Shown here in pieces: positions 45,149 to 54,447 of a stretch of 64,000 nucleotides of DNA. Under the pieces are notes generated by a model. It was given only the letters and a program-made list of their open reading frames with translations. It was not told the DNA's origin and did not search any database. The stretch is from Flectobacillus rivi (GTDB lineage Bacteria > Bacteroidota > Bacteroidia > Cytophagales > Spirosomataceae). Position 1 is the stretch's first letter. Each line of letters starts with the position of its first letter. The stretch covers positions 248,001-312,000 of the forward strand of contig NZ_JASHIE010000009.1 in NCBI RefSeq assembly GCF_030056655.1. The letters run 5' to 3'. Both the position numbers and the translations under genes were made by a program.

Positions 45149-46618
45149 ATGCAAAAACTATCCTTAAACCAGTCGCTTCAACAGCGACTATCACCGCAAC
45201 AAATTCAGTTTATAAAGCTCTTGCAAATTCCAACGTTTGAGCTGGCGGCTAGAATTGAAGAGGAGCTTGAAATAAATCCTGCTTTGGAAGAAGGCATGGA
45301 GATGGACAATGACGTCCAAGAGCAAAAGGAGGAATTTGACGAAGAATTCGACGACTTTAATGAAGATGAATTCGCTGATTATGAGGACAGAGATTTAGAT
45401 ATAGACTCTTACCTCCATGATGATTATAGTGGCTACAAAATGCAGGGTGACGGAAATGGAGGGGAGGAAGAAGAAAAAGAAATGCCAATCATGATGGTGG
45501 AGAGTTTGACAGACCATCTCAACACTCAACTCGGTTTTCTTCGTTTAGACGAAACAAAAGAAACAATTGGAAAACAAATCATCGGTTCTATTGAAGCCGA
45601 TGGCTATATTCGACGTCCTTTGCAGGCCATCGTAAACGACCTTGCTTTTACTCAAGGCGTTTATACCAGCATTGAAGAAGTCGAGGAGGTTCTGCGTGCC
45701 ATTCAGACTTTTGACCCTGCGGGTATTGCTGCCAGAGACTTGAAAGAGTGTTTGCTACTGCAACTTGACCGTAAGCCCCAAAGCGAGCCGCGAATTCAAG
45801 ATGCGATACGTATAGTAGATGAGTACTTCGAAGAGTTTTCGAAAAAACACTACGAAAAAATCCAGAAACGACTCAATATCAGTGATGAGGCAATGAAGGA
45901 AGCAATTTCCTTAATTACCAAACTGAATCCAAAACCTGGCGCTTCTGATGATGATTCAAGTGTGACACAATTTTTAATGCCCGATTTTATTCTGACGAAT
46001 AATAATGGCAAATTGGAGATTTTCTTGAATTCCAAAAATGCACCAGAATTACGAGTGAGTACTTCATTCCATGAAATGCTCGAAACCTACGATAAAAGCG
46101 ACAAAAATAATAAATCAATAAAAGAAACAGTTACGTTTATCAAGCAAAAGCTAGATTCGGCCAAATGGTTTATCGACGCAATTAAACAACGTCAACAAAC
46201 GCTTCTGAAAACTATGCAAGCGATTGTGGATTATCAGAAAGAGTTTTTCCTGTCTGGGGATGAATCAAAACTCAAGCCAATGATTTTGAAAGATATTGCC
46301 AACGAAATTGAGATGGATATATCGACGGTTTCGAGGGTGGCAAGTAGCAAATCCGTACAAACAGAATTTGGCTTATATCTGCTCAAGTATTTCTTCTCAG
46401 AAGGTATATCGACCGAATCTGGCGAAGATGCTTCAAGTCGTGAAGTGAAAAATATCTTGAAAGAATTGATTGAAAATGAACCTAAGAAAAGTCCACTTTC
46501 GGATGATAAACTAGAAAAATACTTAAACGAAAAAGGGTATAATATTGCTAGAAGAACGGTAGCAAAATATCGCGAACAGTTAAATATCCCAGTAGCCCGC
46601 CTTCGTAAACAACTTTAA
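45149..46618 (+). CDS. rpoN: RNA polymerase sigma-54 factor
   Basis: 489 residues. N-terminal activator-interacting region rich in Gln and Leu (MQKLSLNQSLQQRLSPQQIQFIKLLQIP), an acidic region 2 (about 50-115, long D/E runs), core-binding region, and C-terminal DNA-binding domain ending with the RpoN box ARRTVAKYRE and RLRKQL. This sigma needs bEBP activators; none is in the window. A long hairpin terminator follows. Confidence 0.97.
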   Translation: MQKLSLNQSLQQRLSPQQIQFIKLLQIPTFELAARIEEELEINPALEEGMEMDNDVQEQKEEFDEEFDDFNEDEFADYEDRDLDIDSYLHDDYSGYKMQGDGNGGEEEEKEMPIMMVESLTDHLNTQLGFLRLDETKETIGKQIIGSIEADGYIRRPLQAIVNDLAFTQGVYTSIEEVEEVLRAIQTFDPAGIAARDLKECLLLQLDRKPQSEPRIQDAIRIVDEYFEEFSKKHYEKIQKRLNISDEAMKEAISLITKLNPKPGASDDDSSVTQFLMPDFILTNNNGKLEIFLNSKNAPELRVSTSFHEMLETYDKSDKNNKSIKETVTFIKQKLDSAKWFIDAIKQRQQTLLKTMQAIVDYQKEFFLSGDESKLKPMILKDIANEIEMDISTVSRVASSKSVQTEFGLYLLKYFFSEGISTESGEDASSREVKNILKELIENEPKKSPLSDDKLEKYLNEKGYNIARRTVAKYREQLNIPVARLRKQL

Positions 46619-46633
46619 TTGCGAGTCTATCAT

Positions 46634-46692
46634 AAGTGAATGATGAATAGTTTTAAATTTGCTGTTGCAAGAAAATTATTCATCATTCACTT
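46634..46692. terminator. Hairpin after rpoN
   Basis: AAGTGAATGATGAATA (46634-46649) pairs perfectly with TATTCATCATTCACTT (46677-46692), followed by a T-rich run. The next gene starts only 16 nt further. Confidence 0.8.
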
Positions 46693-46707
46693 TTATTTTA
46701 CTCGACT

Positions 46708-47358
46708 TTGAACGCTCGTCTCGCATATATTCTCTCTGTAGTACTACATCCCCTAGTTATGCCAACCTTGCTGTTTGGGATTATTTTTTACCAAGCGCCT
46801 GCTGCTATCGCCAACTTGGAGCTCTTTAACAGTGCAGCCAAAGTCGGAATGCTAAGTCTAAAGTTAGGACTGTTGATTTTGATATTTCTTCAGACTTTTC
46901 TTGTTCCTGCTCTTTCTATTTATTTCGTCTACCGTTTAGGCTATATCAAAACCCTTGATATGCAAACACTTCGCGACCGACGATTGCCTTATCTCCTCAC
47001 TGTGATTATTTATACTATTATTACGGCATTTTATACAAAATCCATTCAACAATTTCCTGAAGTGGCCGTGCTTATGAGTAGCATTACATTTTCTATCGCA
47101 GTAGTATCTTTTGTTAGTTTGTACTGGAAAATATCTGCTCATGCTGTTGGTATATCAGGAACAATAGGTGCAATCTTGGGAATTGCGATTCATTTTCCTG
47201 AAGCACATTTGCTTGGAACTCTTGTTGCCTTGGTACTTTTAGCAGGTTTCTTACTTTCGGCTCGACTACAACTGGCGGCACATACACTTTCTCAAATTAT
47301 TGCAGGAGTAGCGGTTGGCTTGGCGATTAGCTTATCTGCCACTTTACTATTACTGTAA
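46708..47358 (+). CDS. PAP2-superfamily-like membrane protein (TTG start)
   Basis: 216 residues, five or six TM helices. The C-terminal third resembles the end of PAP2 phosphatases (SLYWKISAHAVGISGTIGAILG, ARLQLAAHTLSQIIAGVAVG), with the K-I-S-x-H and H-T-x-x-Q motifs, but the canonical catalytic KxxxxxxRP and PSGH motifs are missing, so it may lack activity. There is no in-frame ATG near; the TTG at 46708 gives LNARLAYILSVVLHP with M as initiator, 16 nt after the rpoN hairpin. An internal ATG is at codon 18. Role unknown, possibly in lipid metabolism. Confidence 0.75.
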   Translation: MNARLAYILSVVLHPLVMPTLLFGIIFYQAPAAIANLELFNSAAKVGMLSLKLGLLILIFLQTFLVPALSIYFVYRLGYIKTLDMQTLRDRRLPYLLTVIIYTIITAFYTKSIQQFPEVAVLMSSITFSIAVVSFVSLYWKISAHAVGISGTIGAILGIAIHFPEAHLLGTLVALVLLAGFLLSARLQLAAHTLSQIIAGVAVGLAISLSATLLLL

Positions 47359-47484
47359 ATAGATATTGTGGCGAGGTTTATCCAAAACGAATATTAAAGC
47401 TAAAATTAAATAGTATGCTTGCATAACAAATTATTTTTTTAGAACTTCAAACATTGATTGTAAAACCTTTTTAACAGAAAATCT

Positions 47485-48264
47485 ATGTTTGAATTACTAA
47501 AATATGAAGTGAAAAATGCCATTGCATTTATTACGCTCAATCGACCAGAGGTATATCATGCTTTAAATCCTGCATTGATTCAGGAGATAACCAAAGCCGT
47601 AAATATAGCTTCAGATGATACAGAGGTTCGTGTGATAGTGTTGACTTCAGAAGGGGAAAAGGCTTTTTGCTCTGGTGCAGACTTAAAAGAAGGGTTAGGT
47701 AATATAAAACTACCAAGCGAATCACTGCGTAAAAACTACAATCCAATGGTTTTAGCCATGCGAAATTCACCCAAACCTATCATTGGAGGGTTAAACGGAA
47801 TTGCCGCAGGCGCAGGATGTTCACTTGCTTTGGCTTGTGATATTCTGATTGCATCGGAAAATGCAGCTATGTCTGAAATTTTTGTTAGTATTGGGTTGAT
47901 TATCGATGCAGGGTCCTCCTATTTCTTACCAAGAATTGTGGGATCACAACGTGCCTTTGAATTGTGCTCCACAGGCAGACGCTTAAGCGCTCAAGAGTGT
48001 TTGGAGTTAGGACTAGTTTCGAAAGTAGTACCAGCCAATGAATTTAGGGCAACTTTAGCGCTTGTCGCACAACAATATGCCAAAGCACCAACCAAAGCAA
48101 TTGGGTTAATCAAAAAAGTGCTAAATCAATCTTCACATTCTTCCTTAGAGCAGATGCTAGAACTGGAAGCAGTTCATCAAGACGAGGCAGCTCAAAGCCA
48201 TGATTTTGTAGAAGGAGTCACAGCATTTTTACAGAAAAGACCTGCCAATTTTCAGGGTAAATAA
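47485..48264 (+). CDS. Enoyl-CoA hydratase/isomerase family protein
   Basis: 259 residues, crotonase fold. Oxyanion-hole segment C62-SGADLKEG and GLNGIAAGAGCSLALACDI; then FVSIGLIIDAGSSYFLPRIVG with D141 at the position where PaaG-type ring-opening isomerases use an Asp, while hydratases have Glu. So an isomerase such as the phenylacetyl-CoA (PaaG-like) or a fatty-acid enoyl-CoA isomerase is likely. No paa genes are near. It is alone, followed by a terminator. Confidence 0.9.
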   Translation: MFELLKYEVKNAIAFITLNRPEVYHALNPALIQEITKAVNIASDDTEVRVIVLTSEGEKAFCSGADLKEGLGNIKLPSESLRKNYNPMVLAMRNSPKPIIGGLNGIAAGAGCSLALACDILIASENAAMSEIFVSIGLIIDAGSSYFLPRIVGSQRAFELCSTGRRLSAQECLELGLVSKVVPANEFRATLALVAQQYAKAPTKAIGLIKKVLNQSSHSSLEQMLELEAVHQDEAAQSHDFVEGVTAFLQKRPANFQGK

Positions 48265-49249
48265 ATATAATTAGCAAAACGGTATAGATATAAATTAGAA
48301 AAGTCAAGAGTATCACTCTTGACTTTTTCTGTAACCCGAACCCATAAAAAAATAATCTAATAAAAGATTACTTAGTTAGTATTTTGAATGCTTTCGCAAT
48401 AGAATATCGTATGTTAATTGTTGATTAAAATCTTGGTCAAGTGATGCCTTAAATGCTTATTGGACGCAACGAAGATGAGCCGAGCTTATAACTCAGGAAC
48501 AAGTATGAAGAAATTAGTTTTAAATTAAGTAAGGTTATAATTTATACTAATTATATCATATCGTCATCACATCTAGCGGTATGTTTTGAGGACATCTATA
48601 ACAATAGCAATTTGCATTAGAATTGTTAAAATAACAATATTTTTTTCAAATATTTTTCATAGAAAATCTGCATTTTTTAAAAAGTATATATTTTTATCGT
48701 TGAAAAATCATGATTTTTGAGAAAATAAAGTGATTTGTTTTTGTTTGATTCCGAATATTCATTCACTTTATGTGGGCCTCTAAAATTTATTTTATGGTAT
48801 ATTTAAGGTATAATTACCCTTGAAATAACCTGTTGAAAATAGATATTTTCAATCTATAGTTTCATGCTTCAAAATGCGCTGAAGATGACTCGAAAAGATA
48901 CTTTTCAGATTTGCTATTTATAGATACCCCTCTTGTATGGCACATAAACGTTGTTAGGTAATAAATGAAGAAAGAGTTCGTTGCTCTCATGAACTTTTTT
49001 TGAAATATCTCTTTTATTCAATAAAGCTGTACTCTTTTACAAGGAATTAAAGAATATACCCCGATATTTTGACATTTATTGAGTAATTTGCGGAGTAAAT
49101 AGCAATAACAACCAAGTTCTTTAATGTACGATTGATTTTGTGTAAAATAAAGGCTTGCATGGTGTTGGAAAACTCTCAAAATGACTAGATGAATGTGGTA
49201 TCTCGGATTATTGTTCTGTAATCCTATTCCACATAGCTCATACACTGTA
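48265..49249. other. 985-bp gene-free region before the radical SAM gene
   Basis: Starts with a hairpin terminator (48299-48328). The remainder (48329-49249) is AT-rich without a credible ORF, tRNA or named RNA. ATAGATATTTTCAATCTAT at 48839-48857 is an imperfect inverted repeat. The open frame at 49193 is taken as leader of the radical SAM gene. Confidence 0.6.
48299..48328. terminator. Terminator after the crotonase gene
   Basis: AAAAGTCAAGAGT (48299-48311) and ACTCTTGACTTTTT (48315-48328) form a perfect stem with a 3-nt loop and a T-run. Confidence 0.85.
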
Positions 49250-50272
49250 ATGAATAGAAACCTTACTGATGGTCTGAATTTTATCTCAAAACTTACATGG
49301 AAGCGTTTCCTAAATGCTACTCAAGTATTGGCGAGCTACTATTTCTCTAAATTTACAGGTAAAGTTTATCATTGGGGGCTTCCTATTAGTATTTCATTTG
49401 AGCCAACTACTTCTTGCAACCTACGATGCTCCGAGTGCCCAAGTGGGCTTCGTTCTTTTACCAGACCAACAGGAATGCTTTCTGATGAAATGTTTCGTCA
49501 GACTATTGATGAGCTTTCGGATACGCTTTCGTATCTGATTTTTTATTTTCAAGGCGAACCTTATCTTCATCCACAATTCTTGGAATTGGTTCAGTACGCT
49601 GCTCGTAAGAAGATTTATACAGCTACTTCGACCAATGCTCACTACTTAAGCGATGTTCAAGCCAAAAAAACCGTAGAGTCAGGACTAGATAGACTGATTA
49701 TTTCGATAGATGGAACAACGCAAGAGGTGTATGAACAGTACCGCGTGGGTGGTAAACTACATAAGGTAATTGAAGGCACAAAGCATATTGTCAAATGGAA
49801 AAAAGCGCTTAAGTCTTCCACACCACATATCGTATTTCAGTTTTTGGTGGTACGTCCTAATGAGCACCAAATCGAGGAAGTAAAGCAATTAGCGAAAGAG
49901 TTAGAGGTAGATGAAGTTGCTTTAAAAACAGCTCAAATTTATGATTATGAGCAAGGTTCGGACTTGATACCGACGATAGAAAAATATGCTCGCTATCAAC
50001 AGCAAGCAGACGGTAGTTATCAAATCAAGAATCATTTGCTCAATCACTGTTGGAAAATGTGGCATTCGTGCGTGATTACTTGGGATGGACTGGTAGTGCC
50101 ATGTTGTTTTGATAAAGATGCTGAGCACAGACTGGGTGATTTGACTCAAACATCATTTAAGACCCTTTGGAAAGCCGAATCTTATCAAAGATTTAGACAA
50201 GTTGTTTTGAAATCAAGAAGTGAGATTGAAATGTGTAAAAACTGTACTGAAGGTACCCAAGTTTGGGCATAA
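49250..50272 (+). CDS. Radical SAM/SPASM domain protein
   Basis: 340 residues from the ATG at 49250 (frame open from 49193). The [4Fe-4S] motif is C56-NLR-C60-SE-C63. The fold shows the partial TIM barrel (ISFEPTTSCNLRCSECPSGL; FYFQGEPYLHP; DRLIISIDGTTQEVYEQYRVGGKL). A SPASM-like C-terminal part with extra cysteines (HCWKMWHSCVITWDGLVVPCCFDKDAEHRLGDL; MCKNC) holds auxiliary clusters. The substrate is unknown; SPASM enzymes usually modify peptides, but no peptide gene is seen here. It starts a run with the M23 and cdaA genes. Confidence 0.9.
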   Translation: MNRNLTDGLNFISKLTWKRFLNATQVLASYYFSKFTGKVYHWGLPISISFEPTTSCNLRCSECPSGLRSFTRPTGMLSDEMFRQTIDELSDTLSYLIFYFQGEPYLHPQFLELVQYAARKKIYTATSTNAHYLSDVQAKKTVESGLDRLIISIDGTTQEVYEQYRVGGKLHKVIEGTKHIVKWKKALKSSTPHIVFQFLVVRPNEHQIEEVKQLAKELEVDEVALKTAQIYDYEQGSDLIPTIEKYARYQQQADGSYQIKNHLLNHCWKMWHSCVITWDGLVVPCCFDKDAEHRLGDLTQTSFKTLWKAESYQRFRQVVLKSRSEIEMCKNCTEGTQVWA

Positions 50273-50304
50273 AGCCTTGATACAAACAAGCTTTTGAGAC
50301 AAAA

Positions 50305-50985
50305 ATGTTAATAGAAGAAATATTAAGAAAATATGATTTTGCTCCAGTTGTGCCTTTCGATTTGTCGAAAGACACACTACTGAAAATCGACCTTACCGCT
50401 GAAAATACTGACTTAGAAAAAATAGACCTAACTAATACTGCTGTTTTTACCGAATATGTATTTGCCAAAATCCAAGAAGCACACGCTGTTTGTGCGATAG
50501 GTGGATACTTTGAAAATAGGTATATTTATCGCAGAAGTGAGCATTTCCAACAGACAGAAGAGGCACGCTCTATTCATTTGGGAGTGGATATTTGGGCTGC
50601 GGCTGGTACGGCAGTATTTGCGCCATTGGCTGGTAAGGTACATAGTTTTGCCAATAACGATAACTTTGGCGATTATGGCCCAACCATCATTTTAGAACAT
50701 GAACTTGAAGGACATATTTTCTATACTTTATATGGACATTTGAGTGTAGGTTCTTTAGATGGACTAGCAATTAATCAAGTAATCAATAAAGGACAGCGTA
50801 TAGCAGAATTCGGCAATTTTCCTGAAAATGGTAACTGGCCTCCGCATTTACATTTTCAGGTGATGACGGATATGTTGGGTAAACGAGGAGATTTTCCTGG
50901 GGTATGTGAACCGTCCAAAATTGATATTTATCGAGCTATTTGTCCTAATGCTCATATCTTACTGAAAACCGACACTTTATATTAG
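50305..50985 (+). CDS. M23 family metallopeptidase-like protein
   Basis: 226 residues, LytM/M23 fold. Zinc ligands are intact: H91-LGV-D95 (HxxxD) and H181-L-H183 (HLHF), with H145 in LYGHLS as catalytic helper. No signal peptide or TM is visible, so either it acts inside the cell or it has another export route; most M23 enzymes are periplasmic. The N-terminal 85 residues are helical. It lies 32 nt after the radical SAM gene. Confidence 0.88.
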   Translation: MLIEEILRKYDFAPVVPFDLSKDTLLKIDLTAENTDLEKIDLTNTAVFTEYVFAKIQEAHAVCAIGGYFENRYIYRRSEHFQQTEEARSIHLGVDIWAAAGTAVFAPLAGKVHSFANNDNFGDYGPTIILEHELEGHIFYTLYGHLSVGSLDGLAINQVINKGQRIAEFGNFPENGNWPPHLHFQVMTDMLGKRGDFPGVCEPSKIDIYRAICPNAHILLKTDTLY

Positions 50986-51014
50986 TACTTTAATCGCAAA
51001 AACCTTAAAACTGT

Positions 51015-51797
51015 ATGCACATTGGCTTTTTAAATATTGATTTTATAGATGTAGTTGACGTAATGCTGGTAGCTTTCTTGCTCTATCAGATATACCGACT
51101 CATTCAGGGTAGTATTGCGAATAAGATATTTTTTGGCTTTATCATCGTATATGTTGTCTATTTGTTGGCAACAGCCTTTGGAATGGAATTGCTTTCAGCC
51201 ATTTTGGGACAATTTATGAATGTAGGGGTATTGGCGCTTTTGATTATTTTTCAACAAGAAATTCGCCGTTTTTTATTGATGTTAGGGCGTTCGACTTCTG
51301 TTCAGGAAAATGCTATTTTGAAAAGATTTTATACGCCTAAAATTTCCAAAGATAAGGTATCCAATCTTCAAGCTATCGTGGAAGCAACTCGTACGATGGC
51401 GGCTACACATACAGGTGCGCTGATTGTTATTGAAAAAGAAGATGATTTGAAAAAATTCATCGAATCAGGCGATGAAATAGACTCTCAGGTATCCAAAAGA
51501 TTATTGTTGACCATTTTTCATAAAAACTCACCATTACACGATGGTGCCGTTATTATCAAAAATAGTCGTTTGGCTGCGGCTCGCTGTATGCTTCCTATCT
51601 CAGAAAGTGGTACGATTTCGCCAACGTTGGGTTTCAGACACCGTGCTGCATTTGGGATGAGCGAACAAACCGATGCGGCAGTGATTGTGGTTTCTGAGGA
51701 AAAAGGAGAGGTTTCATTTGTATCTCATGGTGGAATTTTTAGAAATATGTCTACCAAAGATTTAGAAGCAAAATTGAGTGAGTACTTATTGAATTAG
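51015..51797 (+). CDS. cdaA: Diadenylate cyclase CdaA
   Basis: 260 residues. It makes c-di-AMP from two ATP. Three N-terminal TM helices (about 12-85, ending QQEIRRFLLMLGR), then the DAC domain: catalytic D176-G-A178 (LHDGAVI) and R208-H-R210 (GFRHRAAFGMSEQTDA). Length and order match CdaA/DacA (TIGR00159). It lies 29 nt downstream of the M23 gene in one run with the radical SAM gene; CdaR and GlmM, usual partners, are not here. A perfect palindrome terminates the run. Confidence 0.95.
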   Translation: MHIGFLNIDFIDVVDVMLVAFLLYQIYRLIQGSIANKIFFGFIIVYVVYLLATAFGMELLSAILGQFMNVGVLALLIIFQQEIRRFLLMLGRSTSVQENAILKRFYTPKISKDKVSNLQAIVEATRTMAATHTGALIVIEKEDDLKKFIESGDEIDSQVSKRLLLTIFHKNSPLHDGAVIIKNSRLAAARCMLPISESGTISPTLGFRHRAAFGMSEQTDAAVIVVSEEKGEVSFVSHGGIFRNMSTKDLEAKLSEYLLN

Positions 51798-51869
51798 CTA
51801 GTTACTAGTTAATCGTATATCCGTTATTTGAAGGCGCTCACAACTCATAATTCGGCATTAATAATGATA

Positions 51870-51921
51870 CATAAAAACAAAAAGGCTGTTTCAAATTTGA
51901 AACAGCCTTTTTGTTTTTATG
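51870..51921. terminator. 52-bp perfect palindrome between cdaA and gapN
   Basis: The halves 51870-51895 and 51896-51921 are exact reverse complements. Core: AAAGGCTGTTTCAAATTTGA. The two sides carry A- and T-runs, so it terminates both convergent genes. No loop bases are left unpaired. Confidence 0.9.
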
Positions 51922-52019
51922 ATGAGTAAAAAACCTTCATTGGTTAATAGTAGGAGAACATCTATTGTTGAAGTAGATAATCTTTGATAATAATTATACT
52001 AATAACCAATAACTTTTAC

Positions 52020-53642
52020 TTACAAGATAAATCTAGTTGACAAGAAGTTAGATTCTTGATTTTCAACAATTTGGTTTACCAATGCTTTGTTCTCCGCAGT
52101 TTGTTTTGTTGCTACAACCGTACGAATCGAGAACGAACGAAGGGCTGCTGTTACAGACAAAGTACCTTCAGCAGAGTCTTTACGACCTGTGAATGGGAAT
52201 GTATCTGGTCCACGTTGACATTGAGCATTGATATTCACACGAGAAACTTGGTTTACTGCTGCATCAATCAATTCAGAAATCTGGTTTACATCCGTTCCGA
52301 AAATAGATACTTGCTGACCGTGTGACGAATTGGTAATATATTCGATTGGTTCTTCAATATTGTTGAAAGGAACCACTGGAACTACAGGGCCAAATTGTTC
52401 TTCATGCCAGATTTTCATTTGGCTAGTTACTGGTGAAAGTAAAGCAGGGAATACGAATGATTTGAAGCTTTCGCCACCGTTTTCGTTAATCACTTTAGCA
52501 CCATGCAATTTAGCATCTTCGATAAGTTCTTTCAAATAAGCTGGCTTATTTGGCTCAGGAAGTGGCGTAATGTTTACACCTTTTTCCCACATCAAACCTA
52601 ATTTCAATTTGCCAATTTCTTCAGCCATACGTTGGTTAAATTTCTCAATCAATGTGTCGTGAACGAACATGATTTTGAGTGCAGTACAACGCTGACCATT
52701 GAATGACAATGAGCCTAGCATACATTCTTTAACGGCTAATTCGAGGTCTGAACTTTCTGTAACGATAGCTGCATTTTTAGCATCCAAACCTAAGATTGCT
52801 CTCAAACGGTTTACTTTAGGGTGCATTTTTTTCAACTTATCTGCTACTTTCGATGAACCAATTAACGTCAATACATCGATTTTACCTGACTCCATCAAGC
52901 TAGGAATAACCGAGTTTCCACGACCATAAACAGTGTTGATTACACCAGCAGGGAATGAATCACGGAATGCCTCTAACAATGGGTAGTGCAATAAAGTACC
53001 GTGTTTCGGAGGCTTAAATAACAACGTATTTCCCATAATCAAAGCAGGAATCAACGTTGTGAAAGTTTCATTCAATGGATAGTTGAATGGCCCCATACAC
53101 AATACAACTCCTAGTGGCGAGCGACGTACCTGACCAATAATGCCTTCTTCAATCAAGAAAGTAGAAGAGTTACGGTCGATATCCTTAAGCGCATCAATTG
53201 TATCGTAGATATATTGAACGGTACGGTCAAATTCTTTTTGAGAATCACCTAAAGACTTACCGATTTCCCACATCAACAATTTAACAACCTCGTCACGTTT
53301 CTGGATCATTTTTTGAGTGAAACGCTCAACACATTCGATACGTTGTTTTACACTCATCGATGGCCATTCGCCACGACCGTTGTTGTAAGCTTTCACAGCT
53401 GCATACAACACTTCAATGGCATCTGGGGCATCAGTGATAGGGTAAGAACCAATACGTTTTTGTTCTAAACCTTTCTCAGTTTTTACATAAACAGGAGACC
53501 ATACATCTTGGGTTTTACCAGTCCATTGACGCATCTCGCCATTTACCAAGTATTCACGTTGCTCAATCGGCTCAGTGATATTATATTCTGCTGGAATATC
53601 AACCTCCGCAGGAAACAAATTTTCGAGTTGGGATGTGTTCAT
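52020..53642 (-). CDS. gapN: NADP-dependent glyceraldehyde-3-phosphate dehydrogenase-like (GapN/ALDH)
   Basis: 540 residues, aldehyde dehydrogenase fold. Rossmann part: SPLGVVLCMGPFNYPLNETFTTLIPALIMGNTLLFKPPK; active Cys in GSLSFNGQRCTALKI; C-terminal NINAQCQRGPDTFPFTGRKDSAEGTLS, the GapN-like hallmark. Family enzymes oxidise glyceraldehyde-3-phosphate to 3-phosphoglycerate with NADP+. At the position of the general-base Glu the text reads LGLDAKN (relatives usually LGLEAKN), an E-to-D change. It stands alone. Confidence 0.9.
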   Translation of the reverse strand: MNTSQLENLFPAEVDIPAEYNITEPIEQREYLVNGEMRQWTGKTQDVWSPVYVKTEKGLEQKRIGSYPITDAPDAIEVLYAAVKAYNNGRGEWPSMSVKQRIECVERFTQKMIQKRDEVVKLLMWEIGKSLGDSQKEFDRTVQYIYDTIDALKDIDRNSSTFLIEEGIIGQVRRSPLGVVLCMGPFNYPLNETFTTLIPALIMGNTLLFKPPKHGTLLHYPLLEAFRDSFPAGVINTVYGRGNSVIPSLMESGKIDVLTLIGSSKVADKLKKMHPKVNRLRAILGLDAKNAAIVTESSDLELAVKECMLGSLSFNGQRCTALKIMFVHDTLIEKFNQRMAEEIGKLKLGLMWEKGVNITPLPEPNKPAYLKELIEDAKLHGAKVINENGGESFKSFVFPALLSPVTSQMKIWHEEQFGPVVPVVPFNNIEEPIEYITNSSHGQQVSIFGTDVNQISELIDAAVNQVSRVNINAQCQRGPDTFPFTGRKDSAEGTLSVTAALRSFSIRTVVATKQTAENKALVNQIVENQESNFLSTRFIL

Positions 53643-54039
53643 AATACGCTAAAAAATAATTGGCTTGAGATTAATTTTTGTTTCAGTTAACAGTTTTACT
53701 ATAGTGTTTGAATATGCTACGAATTGTACAATTTTCGCTGATTGATTTCTTGCCAAAGTTCAATAAAAAGCTAATTTCATCCGTCAAGCTTCGTTGATTT
53801 ATTGAAATTTTACAATGTTGGATTAGTTTTATTCAAAAAAAATCTTTTCAGCTTTGATAAATGGCCTTATTATTATAAGCTATTTTATCTACTCTGAGTT
53901 CCTGTTTTGTTGACTTTGTATATTGTTTTTTGGTAGATATAAAGCAAAAAAAATACCTTCAACACTTACTATCACAAAGTCGTGTTGAAGGTATTTTTAC
54001 TCTATTGAAAGATATATTCGTGTGACTAAATGCTCAAAA
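53643..54039. other. Intergenic region with DUF4332 terminator
   Basis: About 400 bp, AT-rich, containing the hairpin at 53949-53998. Upstream of gapN, so it probably holds its promoter. No gene was recognised. Confidence 0.5.
53949..53998 (-). terminator. Terminator of the DUF4332 gene
   Basis: AAAAATACCTTCAACAC (53949-53965) pairs perfectly with the segment 53982-53998. On the minus strand it follows the DUF4332 stop and ends in a T-run. Confidence 0.8.
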
Positions 54040-54447
54040 TTAGTATGTCACTACTGGAGCTAAAGTTTTTGCGTGCTCGATAAATCCTTCTACTTGAGAC
54101 AAGCTTGGAACGCGTCCACTTAAGCCTTTTGCTTCATTTGTTTCTAACATTTTAGCATGCAAGTTAGCTGCATTACGAGTTGCTAATTCTTTTACAGTAT
54201 CTACACCAGCAGCCTCCAAAAGATCTGATGTTTCTTCTGCTACTCCTTTGATTCTGAACAAATCAGCCATGTTTACCCAACGAAGGATGCGTTTTTCATC
54301 GATTCCTGTTTCATTTGCTAATGAAGAGCGACCTTTTTTAGTAGCGCCAACTTCAAGAAGTTGTTCAACAGTTTTGATGTTTACGGCACCTAATTTTTCA
54401 GCATAAACTGGACCAATTCCTTCGATGTCTAAGATGTTATAAGCCAT
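54040..54447 (-). CDS. DUF4332 domain protein (HhH-containing)
   Basis: 135 residues: two HhH-type motif pairs (LDIEGIGPVYAEKLGAVNIKTVEQLLE and ADLFRIKGVAEETSDLLEAAGVDTVKELAT), the usual layout of DUF4332. The motif can bind DNA non-specifically. No catalytic domain. Function unknown; monocistronic by its terminator. Confidence 0.9.
   Translation of the reverse strand: MAYNILDIEGIGPVYAEKLGAVNIKTVEQLLEVGATKKGRSSLANETGIDEKRILRWVNMADLFRIKGVAEETSDLLEAAGVDTVKELATRNAANLHAKMLETNEAKGLSGRVPSLSQVEGFIEHAKTLAPVVTY

Noticed and set aside
48932..48953. TGGCACATAAACGTTG as a second sigma-54 site
   Set aside because: The spacing between TGGCAC and TTG is two bases too long and the -12 GC is missing.
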